Part shown: positions 61,099 to 64,000 of the stretch, piece by piece | How positions within the stretch are numbered: the first letter of the stretch is position 1 | How the letters are laid out: the number at the start of each line of letters is the position of its first letter | From: Lantana camara | Taxonomy: Eukaryota > Streptophyta > Magnoliopsida > Lamiales > Verbenaceae | DNA length: 64,000 nt | Direction of reading: 5' to 3' | Assembly: GCA_037501455.1 (NCBI GenBank) | Contig: CM074861.1 | Span: 97,441,001-97,505,000 of the forward strand | Notes under the pieces: model-generated | Database searches by the model: none | What the model saw: only the letters and a program-made list of their open reading frames with translations | Told to the model about the DNA's origin: nothing | Made by a program: the position numbers and the translations under genes

Positions 61099-61503
61099 AT
61101 GGGGTTGAGGATCACAGCCGGAGCTGGCAGAGTCGTGGCGGTTCTGGTGGTTCTGGTGGCGGCATACGGCGTGCATGGACAGAATAGCCCGTATGCATGC
61201 TGGGGAGGTTGCTACAATCAGTGTCTTTCGAGTAGCGGTGGAACTCAACCAGATATAATCTCTTGTTATAATCAGTGTCTTGGAAGCTGCTTTACGCAGA
61301 CGGTTAATGACTTCAATTACTATTGTCAGATTGGATGTTCTTTCAAGAACTGCATTCCAGTCAGCTATGGTACTTCTCTGATCTCTGTCTCTAATATCTG
61401 ATGAGGTTCCTATACTAATGTTCTTGATTTGGCAGATGGGGCAAGATTGGAGAGCTGTTTTGGGAGGTGCACTAATCTCTGCAATGCAATTCAAGCACCA
61501 TGA
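61099..61503 (+). CDS. Secreted cysteine-rich thionin-like protein 2, 2 exons
   Basis: Exons 61099-61369 and 61436-61503 give 112 residues. A signal peptide (GRVVAVLVVLVAAYGVHG) is followed by the same twelve-cysteine frame as gene 1: CWGGCYNQC, CYNQCLGSC, CQIGCSFKNC, CFGRCTNLC. The intron sits at the same place and phase but is only 66 bases long. An upstream in-frame ATG at 61057 is possible but would put extra residues before the signal peptide. Confidence 0.8.
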
Positions 61504-61944
61504 ATGAATCTGAGCACCAATAATGATGCAAGAATTCCTTTTTCTCTTTTAATTTTCATTTAGTGATGAATGAGTAACCTGTTTACTGCTTAATGTATGA
61601 TGGTTTCCATGAATTGGTTTCCTTTAGGATGCACACAACAAGTTCCCTATTTGGCACCTCAATTTCTAGCATAATCCCTGTTTTCTAACAACATGCAACA
61701 TTAAACTTCTAACAAATGACATGACAACCAAAAGAAGTTACAAAACAACCCCACACCACAAAATTAAAGAAAAACGAAGGAACAAGAAGTTTCTTCTTTA
61801 TATACAAGACAATGAACTTAAATTTTCACGAGACGCGCTGTCTACTGAAAGGGGCGGAGGCGGAGGCGTAGAGGGACGGACGTTGTCCCCCACCACGAAC
61901 CCCCCATCAAGCTTCAAATCTTGCCTCCTTTCGGAAAATCCGTT

Positions 61945-63351
61945 TCAATTTCGCCCCCAAAAGTTAAAATTTCGGACTCTGTCCCTCTCCCCCATTTTCC
62001 TTACCCTGACCAAGAAATGCACAACGATCCCGCATAAAAACCCGAGCGCAGCACTTGACCCGACCAACGAGACCGCACTACAAATAAGCATCACGAAACT
62101 CTCCTCCTTCGATCCCATATCCCTACAACACATAGCTAACTCAATACCAGCAAACAACAGCAAAACCCCCAATACCCCAACAGGAAACTGATCCAAAACC
62201 CTCACCAAAGAACCACCTAGAACCAACCCCAAAACCAACTTAGCCACACCAAGCAAAGCCACGCAACCCCCGGTCCTGCCCCCGAACTTGTACTGCCCGG
62301 CTAAACCCCCCGCCCCATGGCAGCACGGCATTGCTCCGAACCAGCACCCAATGAGGTTCATAAGTCCAACAGTGATGGAAACGGACGTGGCCGAAACATC
62401 CTTATCGGGGAAAAGATCTGTTGAGAGCTTACAAACGGCTATAACAGAGTTCAGGATTGATAAGGGCAGCTGTGGGATTGTTCCCTTGATGAATCCTTCT
62501 TTCCATGCATGTTTAGAGATTTTGATGGTTTCGATGGACTCCGGCCCAAATCGGAAACCTTTGACAGCATTAGGCCCTCTTATGATGGCCAGAACCAATC
62601 CCACCAAAAAGACTATGAAAGCAGAGGGAAGTGACCAAATCACTTTCTTGATTTTCCTCCATTTCTGAGCCCTTGTCTCTGAATCATCAATCTCACAGTT
62701 GGCATCGTTTTCGGCTTCCTCTTCGCCAGACCCGTTTACGATTATGATGAAACAGGCACAAATGAGGGCTAAGATCAACCCATCCAACCCGAGCCATGGC
62801 CTTTCCCCTAAAGATTTCGACTTTGAGAAATTCTGAACCTTTCTGATGTACTTAACAGCCGTCATTGCGAAATTCAAGCCCTGAGCGAGCTGAATGCCTC
62901 TAACAACAGATATTGGGATAATCTTATACACAATCTGCATCAAGCCCGTGATTCCCAACAAGAACAGGATTCCGGCGGTGCAGATTCCGGCAGCCATGAC
63001 TTCCGGAATGCCGAATTCGGGATTGGAAATCGCCACCGCGGCGATCGATTTCATGGGCTGGACAGGCATCGGCACGCCGTAGATCGCACCGGTCACGAAA
63101 TTGTAAAAACCCGTGAAAATCAACGTTGTCCCGAGATCAAGATTCTTGGCCAAGGTTAGGGCCAAGATTATGGGGATGTATGTACCTAAATCGCCCATGG
63201 CGCCGTTGAGCTCCGCCCATTTGGACTTAAAGACGAGATTCTGCTTCAGCTTCCGCGCCACCTGAAACGGCGTCGTAATGGAGCTCCGGCCACCCATTTC
63301 CGGCGGACTTCGGCCCATTTCTTGATCTGGGTTCGGGGGTTGTGACTCCAT
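61945..63351 (-). CDS. MOT1: Molybdate transporter MOT1
   Basis: Intronless, 468 residues, from ATG 63351 (MESQPPNPDQE) to TAG at 61945-61947. It shows the MOT1 signatures: ELNGAMGDLGTYIPIILALT, YGVPMPVQPMKSIAAVAISN, and a second block GCWFGAMPCCHGAGGLAGQY. About ten hydrophobic segments fit the SulP-related MOT family. MOT1 is a high-affinity molybdate carrier that supplies the molybdenum cofactor pathway; its membrane location in Arabidopsis has been reported differently by different groups. The acidic loop GSGEEEAENDANCEIDD is typical of the MOT1 rather than MOT2 branch. It is divergent from its neighbours in strand. Confidence 0.95.
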   Translation of the reverse strand: MESQPPNPDQEMGRSPPEMGGRSSITTPFQVARKLKQNLVFKSKWAELNGAMGDLGTYIPIILALTLAKNLDLGTTLIFTGFYNFVTGAIYGVPMPVQPMKSIAAVAISNPEFGIPEVMAAGICTAGILFLLGITGLMQIVYKIIPISVVRGIQLAQGLNFAMTAVKYIRKVQNFSKSKSLGERPWLGLDGLILALICACFIIIVNGSGEEEAENDANCEIDDSETRAQKWRKIKKVIWSLPSAFIVFLVGLVLAIIRGPNAVKGFRFGPESIETIKISKHAWKEGFIKGTIPQLPLSILNSVIAVCKLSTDLFPDKDVSATSVSITVGLMNLIGCWFGAMPCCHGAGGLAGQYKFGGRTGGCVALLGVAKLVLGLVLGGSLVRVLDQFPVGVLGVLLLFAGIELAMCCRDMGSKEESFVMLICSAVSLVGSSAALGFLCGIVVHFLVRVRKMGERDRVRNFNFWGRN

Positions 63352-63421
63352 TGATGAGATAGTGAAGAAAAACAACTATGTGGGAAACGGGGAAAGAGAT
63401 TGGTACATTTGCAGGAGATTT

Positions 63422-63437
63422 CACGTGTGTATATATA
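63422..63437 (-). promoter_or_regulatory. MOT1 TATA box with adjacent CACGTG
   Basis: TATATATA at 63430-63437 lies about 80 bases upstream of the MOT1 ATG on the minus strand. A CACGTG (63422-63427) sits immediately downstream of it. Confidence 0.55.
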
Positions 63438-63439
63438 TA

Positions 63440-64000
63440 CTCACGAACACAACTTAGTCAACACAAGCGCTTCCGAGGACTGAGTTTTAAGGTCAGAAAA
63501 ATGGAAGCATAAAGCGTCCCTACAATGGTTGAGGAGCCGTTACGGAACGGGACGGTGTAATTGCCGCTCAATGTGGGTTAAAGCATCTGTCTTTCTTTCT
63601 TTTCTGCATGATGCATGTTCTTATTCCATTCTCAGTTTCTTTCACAGAACACGAATAAAACAGTCAAAGTTCTAATTTGTTTGGTTCGTTATTTTACAAA
63701 GATTTCCTTTTGATTTGTTATCTAGGGTAGTTATTCTGTCATGATCGATAATTCTAATTTGAGTCTGACTCGATGTAATAAGAGAATGCGTGTTTTATGG
63801 TGAAAAATTCATGGAGAGTGACAAATATTATACTTACCATTATAATTGGTTGAATTTGATCGAGTCGAATTTAAATTACGATTTTTCATTATAAACTTAA
63901 TTCGAATTAACTGACTGATTTAATGAAAAACGAGTATTTTGTTATTATGCGTGATTTATGAAAGTCTATCGATAACTGCAAGAATTAGAATCAATTTTTG
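63440..64000. other. MOT1 upstream region; no gene seen
   Basis: AT-rich toward the right edge; no frame or RNA gene recognised. Confidence 0.5.

Noticed and set aside
61721..62191. Plus-strand frame overlapping the MOT1 3' end
   Set aside because: Antisense shadow of the MOT1 coding sequence with TTG/ATG starts by chance.
1..64000. CRISPR arrays, rRNA genes, organellar DNA inserts
   Set aside because: Nothing with regular spacer structure, rRNA signature or plastid/mitochondrial gene content was seen.

Overview
The window is nuclear DNA of a flowering plant, almost certainly a eudicot. The genes carry GT-AG introns and their products are plant-specific (TIC236, a plant enhancer-of-polycomb-like protein, an AGD14/NIG-type ArfGAP, molybdate transporter MOT1). 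Intergenic DNA is AT-rich and full of Ty1/copia, hAT, SINE and foldback elements. The species cannot be fixed from the sequence alone.

Left third (1-22.5 kb) is a repeat-rich block. The 3' part of a copia element (copia-A, 1-9345) has its long 3' LTR split by a 4.65 kb hAT transposon (3176-7825). The hAT has 8-bp target duplications and a three-exon transposase frame without a stop. Copia-A and a related solo LTR (10452-12365) sit in older, unreadable repeat DNA. Then comes the most unusual object here: a head-to-tail array of nine about 650-bp coding units (13499-19190). Each derives from one unknown gene for a proline-rich protein with two membrane segments, and each is broken. Two related foldback elements and a frameshifted last exon of a lysine-rich protein gene follow.

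Middle (22.7-51.5 kb) is genic, all on the + strand. TIC236 (23 coding exons, 23553-36561) is the inner-envelope component of the chloroplast protein import channel. EPL1 (4 exons, 38194-44917) is a predicted NuA4-type histone acetyltransferase subunit. An AGD14/NIG-like ArfGAP (13 exons, 46508-51454) acts in vesicle or nuclear-export traffic. My exon models for all three sum to whole codons and end at the expected C-termini. Their introns carry foldback MITEs.

Right (51.5-64 kb): a nearly complete copia element (copia-B, 52819-58896, minus strand, both LTRs, 5-bp target duplication) landed inside the target duplication of a tRNA-type SINE. Next are two tandem secreted cysteine-rich thionin-like genes and the intronless molybdate transporter MOT1 on the minus strand. 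TIC236, the lysine-rich gene relic and MOT1 recall a conserved Arabidopsis neighbourhood (At2g25660-At2g25680). The host genes otherwise belong to unrelated pathways: plastid import, chromatin, trafficking, defence-type peptides and molybdate uptake.
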